A stretch of DNA of 64,000 bases from Prodigiosinella confusarubida. GTDB taxonomy: Bacteria > Pseudomonadota > Gammaproteobacteria > Enterobacterales > Enterobacteriaceae. This document shows positions 35,849 through 46,172 of this stretch, in pieces. Within the stretch, counting starts at the first letter, position 1, and each line of letters starts with the position of its first letter. The position numbers and the translations under genes are program-made. The notes beneath the pieces were generated by a model. It was not told where the DNA came from and ran no database searches. It worked only from the letters and a program-made list of their open reading frames with translations. The DNA is taken from contig NZ_CP025085.1 of the NCBI RefSeq assembly GCF_002847015.1, positions 3,720,001-3,784,000 on the forward strand, read 5' to 3'.

Positions 35849-36790
35849 TCAGCGCGGTTTTTTTAAAGGCGGCGCGCTATCTGTCTGACGCGGCCCGGTG
35901 AGAAACGGTTTTTCCTGATACAACGCAATGGGCAGACCAATGATATAACGCTGGCGTAACCGGGAAGAGAGGTAATCCATTAGCATGACTACCACGACCA
36001 GAATCAGGGTGATAAACATCACCACATCCCAGTTCCACAACCGCATGTTTTCAGCGTAAACCAAGCCGACACCACCCGCTCCCACAAAGCCCAGGACAGC
36101 GGCCGAGCGAACGTTAGATTCCATCTGATAAAGGCTAAGCGCCAGTAAGGTAGGAAAGGATTGTGTGAAAATACCAAAGCGATGCTTTTGCAGGCTATTC
36201 GCCCCCACCGCCGTCAATCCCCGACTGGGTGAGCGCTCCACGGCTTCATGACCTTCGGCGTACAGTTTACCCAGCAGGCCGGTGTCCTGCATGATGATCG
36301 ACAACACGCCAGCCAGCGGCCCCATTCCGACGGCGCGGACAAAGATCAACCCCCAGATAGCCATATCAATGCCACGTAATGTATCCAGCACCCGTCTCAC
36401 CAGTATTGCCAGCGGTCGTTGCACTGGCGTTATCATCACATTGCGGGCAGCCAAAAAAGAGAGCGGCAGCGCCATCAAGGTCGCCGTCAACGTACCGACA
36501 AACACAATGGCAAGGGTGATCAGTATCTGCATCAGGTAATAGCCAAAAGGCCAGTTAAGGAAATCGTGCCAGACGAACATACGCAGGAAATAGTGGCCAA
36601 TTTCACCGCTTCCCTGTAACCACTGTGCCCAGCTGATACCAAAAAAGACGAAAAAGTAGAGGTAGTAAAGCACGATAACGACAGCTAACAGACCCAAACG
36701 GAACAAGTAACGCCGTTGTATGCTAAACAGTTCGTGGTGTTGCTGTTTTACTACGGACAACTCCACCTGCGGCACGTTTGTCAGCTTCAT
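35849..36790 (-). CDS. phnE: Phosphonate ABC importer permease, second PhnE
   Basis: 313-residue inner-membrane permease of the PhnE family: long cytoplasmic N-terminus, then about six helices, with RNVMITPVQRPLAILVRRVL, LDTLRGIDMAIWGLIFVRAVGMGPLAGVLS and the EAA loop GLTAVGANSLQKHRFGIFTQ. It overlaps the first phnE by 4 bases (ATGA). Two unequal PhnE permeases in tandem are known in some phosphonate importers; E. coli has one. Last gene of the phnCDEE unit. Confidence 0.92.
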   Translation of the reverse strand: MKLTNVPQVELSVVKQQHHELFSIQRRYLFRLGLLAVVIVLYYLYFFVFFGISWAQWLQGSGEIGHYFLRMFVWHDFLNWPFGYYLMQILITLAIVFVGTLTATLMALPLSFLAARNVMITPVQRPLAILVRRVLDTLRGIDMAIWGLIFVRAVGMGPLAGVLSIIMQDTGLLGKLYAEGHEAVERSPSRGLTAVGANSLQKHRFGIFTQSFPTLLALSLYQMESNVRSAAVLGFVGAGGVGLVYAENMRLWNWDVVMFITLILVVVVMLMDYLSSRLRQRYIIGLPIALYQEKPFLTGPRQTDSAPPLKKPR

Positions 36791-37653
36791 TTTTCGCCCT
36801 CCACCACTCGACGGCGCAACTTGCCGGAGAGCGCGTCCAGGACGAAGACCACCAGCACAATCTGTAGCATCGTCATACTGACCTGATCGTAACGATCCAG
36901 TTTAATGTTGGTCATGAGTTCCTGCCCAATACCGCCCGCCCCCACCAGACCGAGAATGGTGGACTGACGGAAATTGATTTCCAGTCGCATAAAGCTGTAA
37001 GACAGAAAAACCGGCTTTACCTGCGGCCACATCCCGAAACGCATACGTTGCAGGACACTGGCGCCACAGGCCGCCAGACCCCGTACCGGCTTGCCGGATG
37101 CAGTTTCAATCGCTTCATAAAATAGCTTGGTCAGACTACCGACAGTGTGCAGCGCCAGCGCCAAAAAGCCCGGTATGGCACCGATACCAAACGCCATGAC
37201 AAACATCACCGCCCAGGCCAGTTCCGGCATGGTACGCAGAAAAGCCACCAGAGTACGGACAGTAAAACGCACCCCCGGTGGACTTTGCGTGTTATTGGCC
37301 GCCAGAAACGCCAGCACCGTCGCTACCATCACCGAAAACACAGTGGAGGCCACGGCCAGTTGCACAGTTTCCCAAATCAACGGCAGTTGGATTGGCAGAC
37401 GATAACCCCAGTAGGCCAGTGATCCCTGTGTATGACCATCCGCCAATAGCAGCTTCCAGTGCAGCACCGGCAGCGTCTCTGACAGATAATCCAGAAAATG
37501 AGGAAACGCCACCAGAATGGTACGCGGATTAAATTCCGCTATATGACCCGCGCCCAGATACAGCAGAACCAGCATCAGCGACCAGAGTAGGGAATCACGC
37601 GTCTGCCGCCCGCGTATCTGTTGGTAATAGTGTTCAAAGTCAGGGTTCAACAT
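36787..37653 (-). CDS. phnE: Phosphonate ABC importer permease, first PhnE
   Basis: 288-residue permease homologous to its downstream neighbour: TVRTLVAFLRTMPELAWAVMF, MAFGIGAIPGFLALALHTVG, EAA loop GLAACGASVLQRMRFGMWPQ and GLVGAGGIGQELM. About six helices. The ATG at 37653 is assumed; another ten codons earlier is possible and neither ribosome site is strong. Follows phnD after 56 bases. Confidence 0.92.
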   Translation of the reverse strand: MLNPDFEHYYQQIRGRQTRDSLLWSLMLVLLYLGAGHIAEFNPRTILVAFPHFLDYLSETLPVLHWKLLLADGHTQGSLAYWGYRLPIQLPLIWETVQLAVASTVFSVMVATVLAFLAANNTQSPPGVRFTVRTLVAFLRTMPELAWAVMFVMAFGIGAIPGFLALALHTVGSLTKLFYEAIETASGKPVRGLAACGASVLQRMRFGMWPQVKPVFLSYSFMRLEINFRQSTILGLVGAGGIGQELMTNIKLDRYDQVSMTMLQIVLVVFVLDALSGKLRRRVVEGEK

Positions 37654-37709
37654 GCTGTCATCGCCTGTTATCAGGCCACCCATTCAGGCGGCCTGTATTC
37701 ACCGTTCTG

Positions 37710-38639
37710 TCAACGACCGCCGCTGATCAGTTCGCGTTTCAGTTCGATGATCGTTTTATAGTCATCCAGCGTGGCATCGCCAATGTGCTGCTTGCCACCC
37801 ATCGCTTTCACGAAACAGGCATGGTCTTGCTTATCCAGCGTTTTTACCGCAGCAATCAGTTTGGCTTTGAACGCTGCTGGCAGCGCATTGCTCACCAGTA
37901 CCGGGCCGTTAGGGATCAGCGGCGATTCCCAGATAATGCGGATTTGTTTCATCAAATCCGGGTGATCCATGCGAATCAGACGGGTAAAGGCACCGCTGGA
38001 ATACCCGGTGTTATAATTACCCACCATTGATGTCCAGGTCACCGCACCAGCAAACTGGCCATTCAGCACCCCCAGAATGTCCTGCTCATGTCCGCCCGAG
38101 AATGTGGTGCTGGAAAAAAAGTGGTTGTATTGATTATCCGTCGTACCACCAAATTTCTTTTTGAACGAGTGGTTAGGGATCAGGAAGCCAGAGGTGGAAT
38201 CCGGGTCGGCAAAACCAAACGCCTTACCTTTCAGATCTGTCAGTTTCTTATAGGGACTGTCAGCCTTGACAATAACCACTGAGTGGTAACCACGGGACTG
38301 ATCAGTGTCATCCACCGCGATACCCGCGATATCCACCGCTTTTGGATCTTTGATGTAGACCGAAGCAAACGCTGACGGTGACATACTCAGCACCAGATCG
38401 ATTTTCTTGCCCAGCAATCCCTGAATTACGCCGGAATAGTCGGATGCGTTGCGCATCTTGGTATCCACATTCAATGTCTTGTCCAGAAAATCTTTGACGC
38501 ACTGATTGTCGCCAATCTGCTGCGTGGCATTCTGCCCACCCAGAATACCCAGGTTAAGCTCTCTCGGTGCATCGGCAGCAAAAGCGTTGGCCGCAAACAT
38601 TGCAGCTAACATCGTGGTCAAACGAACAATTTTTTTCAT
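37710..38639 (-). CDS. phnD: PhnD, phosphonate-binding periplasmic protein
   Basis: 309 residues starting MKKIVRLTTMLAAMFAANAFAAD, a classical signal peptide cut after AFA. The mature part has ELNLGILGGQNATQQIGDNQ, FADPDSTSGFLIPNH (the phosphonate-binding loop region) and SPLIPNGPVLVSNALP, matching E. coli PhnD. It delivers phosphonates such as 2-aminoethylphosphonate to the permeases. The longer frame upstream would precede the signal peptide and is not used. Confidence 0.94.
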   Translation of the reverse strand: MKKIVRLTTMLAAMFAANAFAADAPRELNLGILGGQNATQQIGDNQCVKDFLDKTLNVDTKMRNASDYSGVIQGLLGKKIDLVLSMSPSAFASVYIKDPKAVDIAGIAVDDTDQSRGYHSVVIVKADSPYKKLTDLKGKAFGFADPDSTSGFLIPNHSFKKKFGGTTDNQYNHFFSSTTFSGGHEQDILGVLNGQFAGAVTWTSMVGNYNTGYSSGAFTRLIRMDHPDLMKQIRIIWESPLIPNGPVLVSNALPAAFKAKLIAAVKTLDKQDHACFVKAMGGKQHIGDATLDDYKTIIELKRELISGGR

Positions 38640-38697
38640 TGGTTCTCGCCTATATGTAGTCATGTCAAAGATAGTGGTCATGCCAAAAGTGGCGTTA

Positions 38698-39531
38698 TTA
38701 GTGGAGTTGATTAATCTCATCGCCATAGAGAGTGTGAAGCAAAGCGTCGGTTAACTCAGCGGGATGACCGTCAAACAGAATGCGTCCTTTAGCGATGCCT
38801 ATCGCCCGCGTACAGTACTCTTTTACCAGTTCAACGGAGTGGAGATTCACCACCACGGTGATGCCGTTGTCACTCACCTGACGCAGGACATCCATGATGC
38901 GTTGGGTATTTTTGGGGTCGAGCGATGCGACCGGTTCATCGGCCAGCAGAATATGGGGGTTTTGCATCAGCGCACGGCAGATGGCGACACGCTGCATCTG
39001 TCCACCGGAGAGATTTTCTGCCCGCTGCAACGCATGGGGTAGCATACCCATCCATTGCAGCAGGCCGATGGCATGCGCACGATCTTCATCAGAAAAGCAT
39101 TTGAAAAAGGATTTAACAGGGGACGTCTGGCTCAACCGGCCAAGCAGGACATTGGTAAGCACATCAAGCCGCGGCACCAGGCAAAAATCCTGGAAAATCA
39201 TCCCGCATTCACTGCGCCACTGCCGCATCTGGCGGCTGTTGAGTTGTGTGATGTCCTGTGTATCGCCATTGTCGCGGTAGTGCAGGATCTGGCCTTCACT
39301 GGCCGGGAGTGTACCATTCATGACATGCAACAGTGTTGACTTCCCTGCCCCAGAACGGCCAATCACCGCCACCATTTCACCACTGTGCAGATCAAAATTG
39401 AGGTCATCCAGTACCCGTTGCTGCGCCGTATAAGCCTTACTTAACTGGCGGACTTCCAGCACTTTCTTCTGTGTAATCGGCTGGGAATGAACGTGCAGAT
39501 AAGTCTCAGATTCCAACAGTACCTGTGTCAT
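38698..39531 (-). CDS. phnC: PhnC, phosphonate importer ATPase
   Basis: 277-residue ABC ATPase: Walker [17 protein letters not shown], signature [15 protein letters not shown], Walker [14 protein letters not shown]. PhnC-type [20 protein letters not shown] is present. First gene of phnCDEE, immediately behind a Pho box. The ATG at 39531 is used; an upstream in-frame TTG is less likely. Confidence 0.93.
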   Translation of the reverse strand: MTQVLLESETYLHVHSQPITQKKVLEVRQLSKAYTAQQRVLDDLNFDLHSGEMVAVIGRSGAGKSTLLHVMNGTLPASEGQILHYRDNGDTQDITQLNSRQMRQWRSECGMIFQDFCLVPRLDVLTNVLLGRLSQTSPVKSFFKCFSDEDRAHAIGLLQWMGMLPHALQRAENLSGGQMQRVAICRALMQNPHILLADEPVASLDPKNTQRIMDVLRQVSDNGITVVVNLHSVELVKEYCTRAIGIAKGRILFDGHPAELTDALLHTLYGDEINQLH

Positions 39532-39589
39532 AGCTGTGCCATATCTCGTCAATCAGTGAACGGAATAGCTGCTATTAAGGGCATCACAG

Positions 39590-39607
39590 ATGAAAGCTTC
39601 ATGACAG
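39590..39607 (-). promoter_or_regulatory. Pho box of phnCDEE
   Basis: On the minus strand CTGTCAT-GAAG-CTTTCAT matches the PhoB box (CTGTCAT-N4-CTGTCAT) at 13 of 14 repeat positions, with a weaker third repeat TAATCAT one period upstream. A TTAATA -10-like hexamer follows ten bases later. It lies about 60 bases before phnC, so phosphate starvation should induce the importer. Confidence 0.85.
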
Positions 39608-39687
39608 ATTCATGATTAAAAAATGAACATAGTGGAGAACGTGTCATGATTGGTGCCAATTAATATGTAAAACACCACCAATTTGCA

Positions 39688-40437
39688 TCAGGCATGCAGT
39701 ATCAGACCATCCTCGGCGGTAGCTACTCTATCCGGTAGGGTATGCATCATTAACCAACTGTCCATTTCATGACTCAGGTGTGTCAACCAGGTCTGCGCTG
39801 GATTAAGCGCCTCATGAATGGCCAGTGCCCGGGTCAGGTCATTGTGATTTCGGGGCGGCGGTTCGCAAGGGGCGGCGGAGCAATCGACAATCAGATGAGT
39901 CAGCGCCCGTTCGCTCAGATAACGAAACGTCTCCGTCGGCAACCCGATCGTGTCCGTCAGGTACGCCAGCGTCTGGTGAGTATCTTCCAGCAAATAACCG
40001 AATGTCGGCCGCGAATGATTAAGTGGTAGCGGTGTCACGCGAAGTTCGCCTAATCGCAGCGTCTGGAACGGGGTCAGAAACGGTTTAAAATCCAACATCC
40101 CCGGATGCTTGTAGAGATCGTCGCAGCCCTGCATATCTGGCGGGCCATATACCGGGATTTTCTCCCCGATCCCCCAGCGTAGCGAAAACAGTCCCTGAAC
40201 ATGATCCATGTGGTAATGGGTTAGCACTATATGACTGATTTCGCCCGGACTGAAGCGCTGTTCCAGTCGCGGCAGCCCGGCATCCAACAACGTCGTTTCG
40301 TCGCCACAACGAATCGACGCGCTACAGGGACCGCGCCGGTAACGGTATTCACGCTGCGCCCGAACACACGCAGGACAGTCACAGCCAAACACCGGCACCT
40401 GCCGAACATCGCCGGTTCCCAGAAAAGTAAACTCCAT
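39688..40437 (-). CDS. phnP: PhnP, cyclic ribose phosphate phosphodiesterase
   Basis: Metallo-beta-lactamase-fold enzyme that opens 5-phosphoribosyl-1,2-cyclic phosphate, the product of C-P lyase, to ribose 1,5-bisphosphate. 249 residues starting [20 protein letters not shown]; the structural-zinc cysteines CDCPAC near residue 19-24 and the metal motif LTHYHMDHVQGL are present. It overlaps phnN by one base (TGATG). End of the enzyme unit; the Pho-box promoter of phnC follows. Confidence 0.94.
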   Translation of the reverse strand: MEFTFLGTGDVRQVPVFGCDCPACVRAQREYRYRRGPCSASIRCGDETTLLDAGLPRLEQRFSPGEISHIVLTHYHMDHVQGLFSLRWGIGEKIPVYGPPDMQGCDDLYKHPGMLDFKPFLTPFQTLRLGELRVTPLPLNHSRPTFGYLLEDTHQTLAYLTDTIGLPTETFRYLSERALTHLIVDCSAAPCEPPPRNHNDLTRALAIHEALNPAQTWLTHLSHEMDSWLMMHTLPDRVATAEDGLILHA

Positions 40438-40970
40438 CACGTTTTCTCCAGCAGTTGGCAAAATGCCAACAGGGTGTGTGATAACGGTCCATCATTCATC
40501 AATTGCTGACAATCGGCCGGCACCACATTATTGGCACGGCGCAGTCGTTGCTCAATCTCAGCAGCGCTCTCCCGTCCGCGTTGACGCAACCGCTGAGCCA
40601 ACACCGAAGTAGAAACCTGTAGACACACTGGCAGCAGTTGTGCGCCATAACGCGCCTGAGCCTGATGCAGGGCAAACCGCGAGCCATTAGCCACCACATC
40701 CAGCCCTTGGCCCAGCCAGACATCAATCTCAATTCCCAGACCGTAATAGTGCTGATGCGCCTGCCAGTGCAGCGCAAACAGCCCGTTGACCTGACGACAG
40801 ATAAACTCCCTCTCACTAAGAGCGACATGATTCTCGCCCCCGGCATCGGCAGGACGGGTGATATAACGATGCGCCACCAGCAGGTCATCCAGTGCCTGCT
40901 GGCGTAGAGCCGCTAGTAATGAGTCCTTGCCAGAACCGGACGCACCCATCAGCCAGATAAGCCGTGCCAT
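40437..40970 (-). CDS. phnN: PhnN, ribose 1,5-bisphosphate phosphokinase
   Basis: Makes PRPP from ribose 1,5-bisphosphate and ATP. 177 residues starting [20 protein letters not shown], the P-loop of the guanylate-kinase-like family, then [20 protein letters not shown]. The start overlaps the phnM stop by one base and the stop overlaps the phnP start by one base, both TGATG, showing tight translational coupling. Confidence 0.94.
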   Translation of the reverse strand: MARLIWLMGASGSGKDSLLAALRQQALDDLLVAHRYITRPADAGGENHVALSEREFICRQVNGLFALHWQAHQHYYGLGIEIDVWLGQGLDVVANGSRFALHQAQARYGAQLLPVCLQVSTSVLAQRLRQRGRESAAEIEQRLRRANNVVPADCQQLMNDGPLSHTLLAFCQLLEKT

Positions 40971-42106
40971 CAAAACACCTGTCGCCCTTGCGCCCACACA
41001 TGCTGCACCCGCACCTGACCATGCGGCGCATGCGCCAGCACCAGGTCCGCCCGCTTTCCCTCGGCAATCTGACCGCGATCCGTCAACCCGATGGCCCGGG
41101 CCGGATTAGCAGAGACCAGCGCCACTGCCTGTGACAGAGTGAATCGGTTACTGTCATCGTCGGCGATACGGAATACCGCATCCAGCATACTGGCGGGATA
41201 ATAGTCCGACGACAGAATATCCAGCAGGCCCAACGCAGCCAGACGATGCGCCGACACATTACCGGAATGCGAACCACCGCGCACAATATTCGGCGCCCCC
41301 ATCAATACCTGCATACCGCATTGGTGAGAGGCGTGGGCCGCTACTTCGGTGGTGGGAAACTCCGCAATCATACTGCCCAGCCCATAGGACTCCTCGACAT
41401 GTTCAGCCGTGGCGTCATCATGACTGGCCAGTGCGATACCCCGTTCACGACAGCAAGCGGCAATCGCCAACCGGTTCGGTTGGGACCAACGCCCCGCCAG
41501 ACGACGCTGATCCGCGTCAAACGCATCCATTTCATCATCATTCAGATGATATTTTCCCTGATAGTATTCGCGATATTTTTCTGGCGAGGCGAACTGACGC
41601 TGCCCCGGCGAGTGATCCATCAAGGATACCAGCGACAAATTCTGCGTATCGATCAACGCCTCAAACAGCGGTAGCGTGGAATCATGTGGTAACTCGCAAC
41701 GCAGATGAAGACGATGTTCCGCCCGGTTCACACCCTGCTGTTGACTATGAACAATAGCGCCAATCATCCGTTGCAGGTTATCCAGCCGGTGGCCGCCATC
41801 GCGTACATCACCAACCGCCACTGCATCCAGCACGGTGGTAATACCGCTGGCGACAATCAGCGCGTCGTGACTGCTCATGGCAGAATGTGCCGGCCAATCT
41901 ACCTTCGGGCGTGGCATGAAAAATTTGTCCAGGTTATCGGTATGCAACTCCACCAGTCCCGGCAATAACCAGCCATTCTCCCCGTCCAGTGCCTGCGGCA
42001 GCCGGCTGGGAGTATCGGAAATCGCACAAATCACGCCATCCCGGCATTCCAACGACCCGCTGACCACCTCATGGTCCAGAACCATCCGTACATGATTGAT
42101 AATCAT
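40970..42106 (-). CDS. phnM: PhnM, alpha-D-ribose 1-methylphosphonate 5-triphosphate diphosphatase
   Basis: Amidohydrolase-fold enzyme removing pyrophosphate from the RPnTP intermediate. 378 residues, with [15 protein letters not shown] (metal-binding His and Asp), the conserved [28 protein letters not shown] and [17 protein letters not shown] typical of PhnM. Overlaps phnL by 4 bases (ATGA) and phnN by one base. Confidence 0.96.
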   Translation of the reverse strand: MIINHVRMVLDHEVVSGSLECRDGVICAISDTPSRLPQALDGENGWLLPGLVELHTDNLDKFFMPRPKVDWPAHSAMSSHDALIVASGITTVLDAVAVGDVRDGGHRLDNLQRMIGAIVHSQQQGVNRAEHRLHLRCELPHDSTLPLFEALIDTQNLSLVSLMDHSPGQRQFASPEKYREYYQGKYHLNDDEMDAFDADQRRLAGRWSQPNRLAIAACCRERGIALASHDDATAEHVEESYGLGSMIAEFPTTEVAAHASHQCGMQVLMGAPNIVRGGSHSGNVSAHRLAALGLLDILSSDYYPASMLDAVFRIADDDSNRFTLSQAVALVSANPARAIGLTDRGQIAEGKRADLVLAHAPHGQVRVQHVWAQGRQVF

Positions 42107-42807
42107 AGCGCTGGCTCCTGTATCACCGGATCCATCACATACAGACGATCGGCTACTCTGGCGCGCACTTGCGCATCATGAAATATCCCCACTACGGCAG
42201 CGCCACGTTCACGTGCCGCTTCGATTAGCATCACCACCGCGTCGCGGTTGGCATTGTCCAGTGAGGCTGTCGGTTCATCCAGCAGCAACACCGGATAGTC
42301 AGCAATAAAACCACGCGCGATGTTCACCCGTTGCTGCTCTCCGCCGGAAAAGGTGGACGGCGCCAACGACCACAGATGGGATGGCACATTCAGGCGCGAC
42401 AACAGTGTCCGCGCCCGCTCTTCACACTCGCTGCGTTCCACTCCCCGCTCCAACAGCGGTTGCATGACCACCTCCAGTGTCGGAATACGTGGGATGACCC
42501 GTAAAAACTGGCTGACCCAACCCATGGTTTCCCGCCGTACTGCCAGCACCTCGCGGGCCGGGGCCGTCACCAGATCGACCCATTGTTGCTGATGGTGTAC
42601 CCAGACATGGCCGCTGTCCGGTTGGTAGTTGGCATACAGTGAACGCAGCAAGGTGGATTTCCCGCTACCGGAATGACCATGCAGCACCACACACTCCCCG
42701 GCCGCCACCGTCAGACTGGCGTCATGCAGCACGGGCAGTTGGATGCCGTGCTGATTATGCAGCACAAAGGTTTTACACAGATTTTCGACGCGAAGCTGAA
42801 TATTCAT
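42103..42807 (-). CDS. phnL: PhnL, ABC-type subunit of the C-P lyase system
   Basis: 234-residue ABC ATPase-like protein: Walker [16 protein letters not shown], signature [15 protein letters not shown], Walker [14 protein letters not shown]. Starts [20 protein letters not shown], close to E. coli PhnL. It associates with the PhnGHIJ core, not with a membrane transporter. The 103-base gap after phnK is the only real break in the phnF-P chain. Confidence 0.94.
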   Translation of the reverse strand: MNIQLRVENLCKTFVLHNQHGIQLPVLHDASLTVAAGECVVLHGHSGSGKSTLLRSLYANYQPDSGHVWVHHQQQWVDLVTAPAREVLAVRRETMGWVSQFLRVIPRIPTLEVVMQPLLERGVERSECEERARTLLSRLNVPSHLWSLAPSTFSGGEQQRVNIARGFIADYPVLLLDEPTASLDNANRDAVVMLIEAARERGAAVVGIFHDAQVRARVADRLYVMDPVIQEPAL

Positions 42808-42910
42808 GGTTTTTACAACCTGTAGAGAAACATTATGGGTACCCGCGATATTGGTTCGGGCAAGCAAAACGACTCGTATCTATAGACACCTGATGAAGTT
42901 CGTGTGAATG

Positions 42911-43687
42911 CTAGTTCAGCACCGATGACACCAGCAGTTGGGTATAGGAATGATGCGGATCATCCAGCACCCGATCAGTTAATCCGCTTTCCACTACTTC
43001 ACCTTGACGCATTACCAGCAAACGATGGGCCAGCAACCGGGCGACACCGAGATCATGGGTCACGATCACCACCGACAGATTCAAATCCCGGACCAGATTG
43101 CGCAGCAGATCAAGTAATCGCGCCTGTACCGACACATCCAGGCCACCGGTAGGCTCATCCATAAATACCAGCCGGGGATGCGTCACCAGATTGCGGGCAA
43201 TCTGTAGGCGTTGCTGCATACCGCCGGAAAACGTGGTCGGCAGATCATCCAGTCGGGAAAGTGGAATTTCCACATCCGACAGCCATTGCCCGGCCTGACG
43301 ACGGATATCGCCATAATGCCGTTGTCCCATCGCCATCAGTCGTTCTCCGATATTTCCCCCGGCGGATACCTGCGGACGCAGACCGTCCATCGGATTTTGG
43401 TGCACCACACCCCATTCGGCGCGCAACAGCCGACGACGATCGCTCTCGCTCATGGCATATAAATCGCGTCCCTGATAAAAAACGTCACCGTGTTGTGGCG
43501 TCAGACGCGCCGACATCGCCTGTAACAACGTGGTTTTACCGGAACCGGATTCGCCAACAATACCCAGCACTTCACCGGGATAAATCTCCAATGACACATT
43601 GCTGAAACCCTTCCCCGGCGCGTAAAGATGGGTGAGTTGTCGTACTGTCAGCAATGGTTGTTCGACAGTCTCGCTAGTGTGAGTCAT
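42911..43687 (-). CDS. phnK: PhnK, ABC-type subunit of the C-P lyase core complex
   Basis: 258-residue ABC ATPase-like protein that docks on PhnJ. Walker A GESGSGKTTLLQAMSAR, signature FSGGMQQRLQIARNL, Walker B LVFMDEPTGGLDVSVQ. The start at 43687 lies inside the end of phnJ (14-base overlap); the longer open frame upstream is antisense-like shadow of phnJ and is not used. Confidence 0.94.
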   Translation of the reverse strand: MTHTSETVEQPLLTVRQLTHLYAPGKGFSNVSLEIYPGEVLGIVGESGSGKTTLLQAMSARLTPQHGDVFYQGRDLYAMSESDRRRLLRAEWGVVHQNPMDGLRPQVSAGGNIGERLMAMGQRHYGDIRRQAGQWLSDVEIPLSRLDDLPTTFSGGMQQRLQIARNLVTHPRLVFMDEPTGGLDVSVQARLLDLLRNLVRDLNLSVVIVTHDLGVARLLAHRLLVMRQGEVVESGLTDRVLDDPHHSYTQLLVSSVLN

Positions 43688-44528
43688 GGCGCTGGGCCTC
43701 CTGACGTTGCTGGCAATAATCGGTATCAGAACAGACAAACAGTCGGGTGCCCTGGTCATCCATAACCACTTCATCCAGATAACTCTCCTGCGAACCGCAT
43801 AGCGCACACGGCTGCTCCCAGCGTTGTACGCCGAACGGATGGTCATCAAAATCGAGGCTTTCCACTTTGGTATAAGGCGGTAAGGCGTAGATACGTTTCT
43901 CTCGCCCGGCGCCGAACAACTGAAGCGCGGGCATCATGTGCAACTTGGGATTATCAAATTTCGGGATTGGCGACGGATCCATAACATAGCGGTCATTGAC
44001 CTTCACCGGATACGCATAGGTGGTGGCAATATGACCGAAGCGGGCAATATCTTCATACAGCTTCACCTGCATAATGCCGTACTCCTCCAGTGCGTGCATT
44101 TTGCGAGTTTCCGTTTCCCGCGGTTCGATAAAACGCAGCGGCTCGGGGATCGGTACCTGATAAACCAGAATCTGATCTTCACGCAGCGGGGTTTCCGGAA
44201 TGCGGTGACGGGTCTGAATCAACGTGGCTTGCGTGGTACGTTCAGTAACGGCAGCGCCACTGACACGCTGGAAAAAACGCCGGATAGACACCGCGTTGGT
44301 GGTATCGTCCGCGCCCTGATCGATCACTTTCAGTACGTCCTGTTCGCCGATCAGACTGGCGGTCAGTTGAATACCCCCCGTGCCCCAGCCGTAGGGCATC
44401 GGCATTTCCCGTCCGCCAAACGGCACTTGATAACCGGGTATGGCCACCGCCTTGAGGATCGCCCGGCGCAGCGTGCGCTTGGTGTGCTCATCCAGATAGC
44501 CGGGGTTATAGCCGTTCAACGCTTTCAT
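43674..44528 (-). CDS. phnJ: PhnJ, carbon-phosphorus lyase (radical SAM)
   Basis: Cleaves the C-P bond of ribose-phosphonate 5-phosphate, releasing the alkane (methane from methylphosphonate). 284 residues. Cysteines 241, 244 and 266 of CALCGSQESY...FVCSD bind the 4Fe-4S cluster; Cys272 in DTDYCQQR and Gly32 in AIPGYQV are the radical residues; all fall at the same numbers as in E. coli. GWGTGGIQLTASL is conserved. The start lies 23 bases inside phnI. Confidence 0.97.
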   Translation of the reverse strand: MKALNGYNPGYLDEHTKRTLRRAILKAVAIPGYQVPFGGREMPMPYGWGTGGIQLTASLIGEQDVLKVIDQGADDTTNAVSIRRFFQRVSGAAVTERTTQATLIQTRHRIPETPLREDQILVYQVPIPEPLRFIEPRETETRKMHALEEYGIMQVKLYEDIARFGHIATTYAYPVKVNDRYVMDPSPIPKFDNPKLHMMPALQLFGAGREKRIYALPPYTKVESLDFDDHPFGVQRWEQPCALCGSQESYLDEVVMDDQGTRLFVCSDTDYCQQRQEAQRHDSH

Positions 44529-45597
44529 CCTTTCCCTCCTGATGTGCCTGACGTAAACGCCGTAACAGTTCCAGTTCAGCCTGAAAATCAACGTAATGCG
44601 GTAATTTGAGATGTGAAACAAAACCGGCGGCTTCGACGTTATCCGCATGTGACAGCACGAACTCTTCATCCTGCGCCGGGCTAGTCACGCGCTCGTTATA
44701 CGCTTCAGCCTGCAAGGCACGATCCACCAGCGCCATCGCCATCGCTTTACGTTCGGCACGGCCGAATACCAGTCCGTAACCACGGGTGAAATACGGCGGC
44801 TCCTGTTCCGGCACCGTGAAACCGTTCACCATTTCGCATTCCGTCAGCAGGATCTCGCCCACCTCCAGTGAGAACCCCAGTTCTTCCGGCTCAATCTCTA
44901 CCGTGACATAGCCAGTACGAATTTCACCGGCAAATGGATGAGTGCGGCCATAACCCCGTTGGGTGGAATATCCCAGCGCCAGCAAAAAACCCTCATCGCC
45001 GCGTACCAATTGTTGCAGGCGTGCGGAGCGGGGGGCGGGATACGAGGGAGGATCACGGGTAATGTCCTGCGGTTCGCTGCCATCATCTTCTTCCCGGGCG
45101 GCAATACCTTCCGACGTCATCAGCGTAAACATCGGTGGACATGGCTCAATCAGCACATTATCCGACGTCGACGTTGATGGGGTCGCACCTTCCGCCAGCA
45201 GAGCAAAATCCAGCAGACGGTGGGTGTAATCATAAGTGGGGCCCAGCACCTGCCCACCAGGCAAATCTTTGTAAACCGCCGAAATACGTCGTTCCAGACG
45301 CATCTGACTGCTGTCGAGCGGCACGCTGTCCGCCAGACGCGGCAAGGTCGTACGGTAAGCACGCAGCAGGAAAATGGCTTCCACCAGATCGCCACTGGCC
45401 TGTTTAATCGCCAATGCCGCCAGTTGTCGGTCATAAATCCCGCCTTCGGTCATTACCCGATCCACCGCCAGACTCAGTTGCTGTTCAATTTGCTCTACCG
45501 ACAGTTCCGCCTGGTCGCTCGTTCCCCGGCGTAACTGCGCCTGTAACTGGTGGGCAGCATCGATCGCCTTTTCGCCCCCTTTAACCGCAACGTACAT
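44506..45597 (-). CDS. phnI: PhnI, C-P lyase complex subunit
   Basis: With PhnG, H and L transfers phosphonate onto ribose of ATP, displacing adenine; PhnI alone is a nucleosidase. 363 residues, starting MYVAVKGGEKAIDAAHQLQA, with the conserved LVRGDEGFLLALGYSTQRGYGRTHPFAGEIR-type stretch near residue 200-230. Shares one base with the phnH stop (TGATG) and overlaps phnJ by 23 bases. Confidence 0.95.
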   Translation of the reverse strand: MYVAVKGGEKAIDAAHQLQAQLRRGTSDQAELSVEQIEQQLSLAVDRVMTEGGIYDRQLAALAIKQASGDLVEAIFLLRAYRTTLPRLADSVPLDSSQMRLERRISAVYKDLPGGQVLGPTYDYTHRLLDFALLAEGATPSTSTSDNVLIEPCPPMFTLMTSEGIAAREEDDGSEPQDITRDPPSYPAPRSARLQQLVRGDEGFLLALGYSTQRGYGRTHPFAGEIRTGYVTVEIEPEELGFSLEVGEILLTECEMVNGFTVPEQEPPYFTRGYGLVFGRAERKAMAMALVDRALQAEAYNERVTSPAQDEEFVLSHADNVEAAGFVSHLKLPHYVDFQAELELLRRLRQAHQEGKDESVERL

Positions 45598-46172
45598 CAG
45601 GACACCTCCACATGTGTGGTGCGCGGCAGTGCCATCAGCGACTCACCACTGGTGAAAATAAAGTCAAATCCCAGCGGAAATGGGTGCGGCCGCTCACGCA
45701 AATAATGCAGCACACTTTCCGGCAGTTGCGGCGCGACACCGCGCGGTTCCGCCATTCCCGGCCCGCTAAGTTCCAATGGCAGTCCTCCGCCCAGACTGGG
45801 CACCTCCACAATGATCGAGGTGCTTTTTTCCGGTGCCAGTGCATCGCCGGCGGAAAAACCCGCCAGTGAAACCTGTGGCACTGACAGCAATAGCGCAAAA
45901 TCCGCCTGCGCACGTTCAGTAACCAGTGCGCCAGTATGAAAGCGCAGATTAGTGAGCAGGGTTTCATCCTGTAACGCCGGATCCAGCCATAGCGGCGTTT
46001 CACGATCGACCAACGTCAGCAGAACCGCAGTCGCGGCCGGCGAAAGCGCGCCCCAACGCGGCGAATGAAGGAGAGAAACAATCACGCCCGGTTCGCTCAT
46101 GGCCTTTAAAATACGGCGGAAGGCGTATTGCGCGTCCCCGAACGGATGGGTAAAGCCAGCAAGTAGCGTCAT
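45597..46172 (-). CDS. phnH: PhnH, C-P lyase complex subunit
   Basis: 191-residue core-complex protein: GFTHPFGDAQYAFRRILKAM at the N-terminus and the C-terminal PFPLGFDFIFTSGESLMALPRTT that marks PhnH. Overlaps phnG by 4 bases (ATGA) and phnI by one base, so subunits are made in stoichiometric order. Confidence 0.95.
   Translation of the reverse strand: MTLLAGFTHPFGDAQYAFRRILKAMSEPGVIVSLLHSPRWGALSPAATAVLLTLVDRETPLWLDPALQDETLLTNLRFHTGALVTERAQADFALLLSVPQVSLAGFSAGDALAPEKSTSIIVEVPSLGGGLPLELSGPGMAEPRGVAPQLPESVLHYLRERPHPFPLGFDFIFTSGESLMALPRTTHVEVS

Noticed and set aside
42808-42910. Missing gene in the gap between phnK and phnL
   Set aside because: 103 bases with no open frame or ribosome site that would fit a small subunit; probably just spacer.
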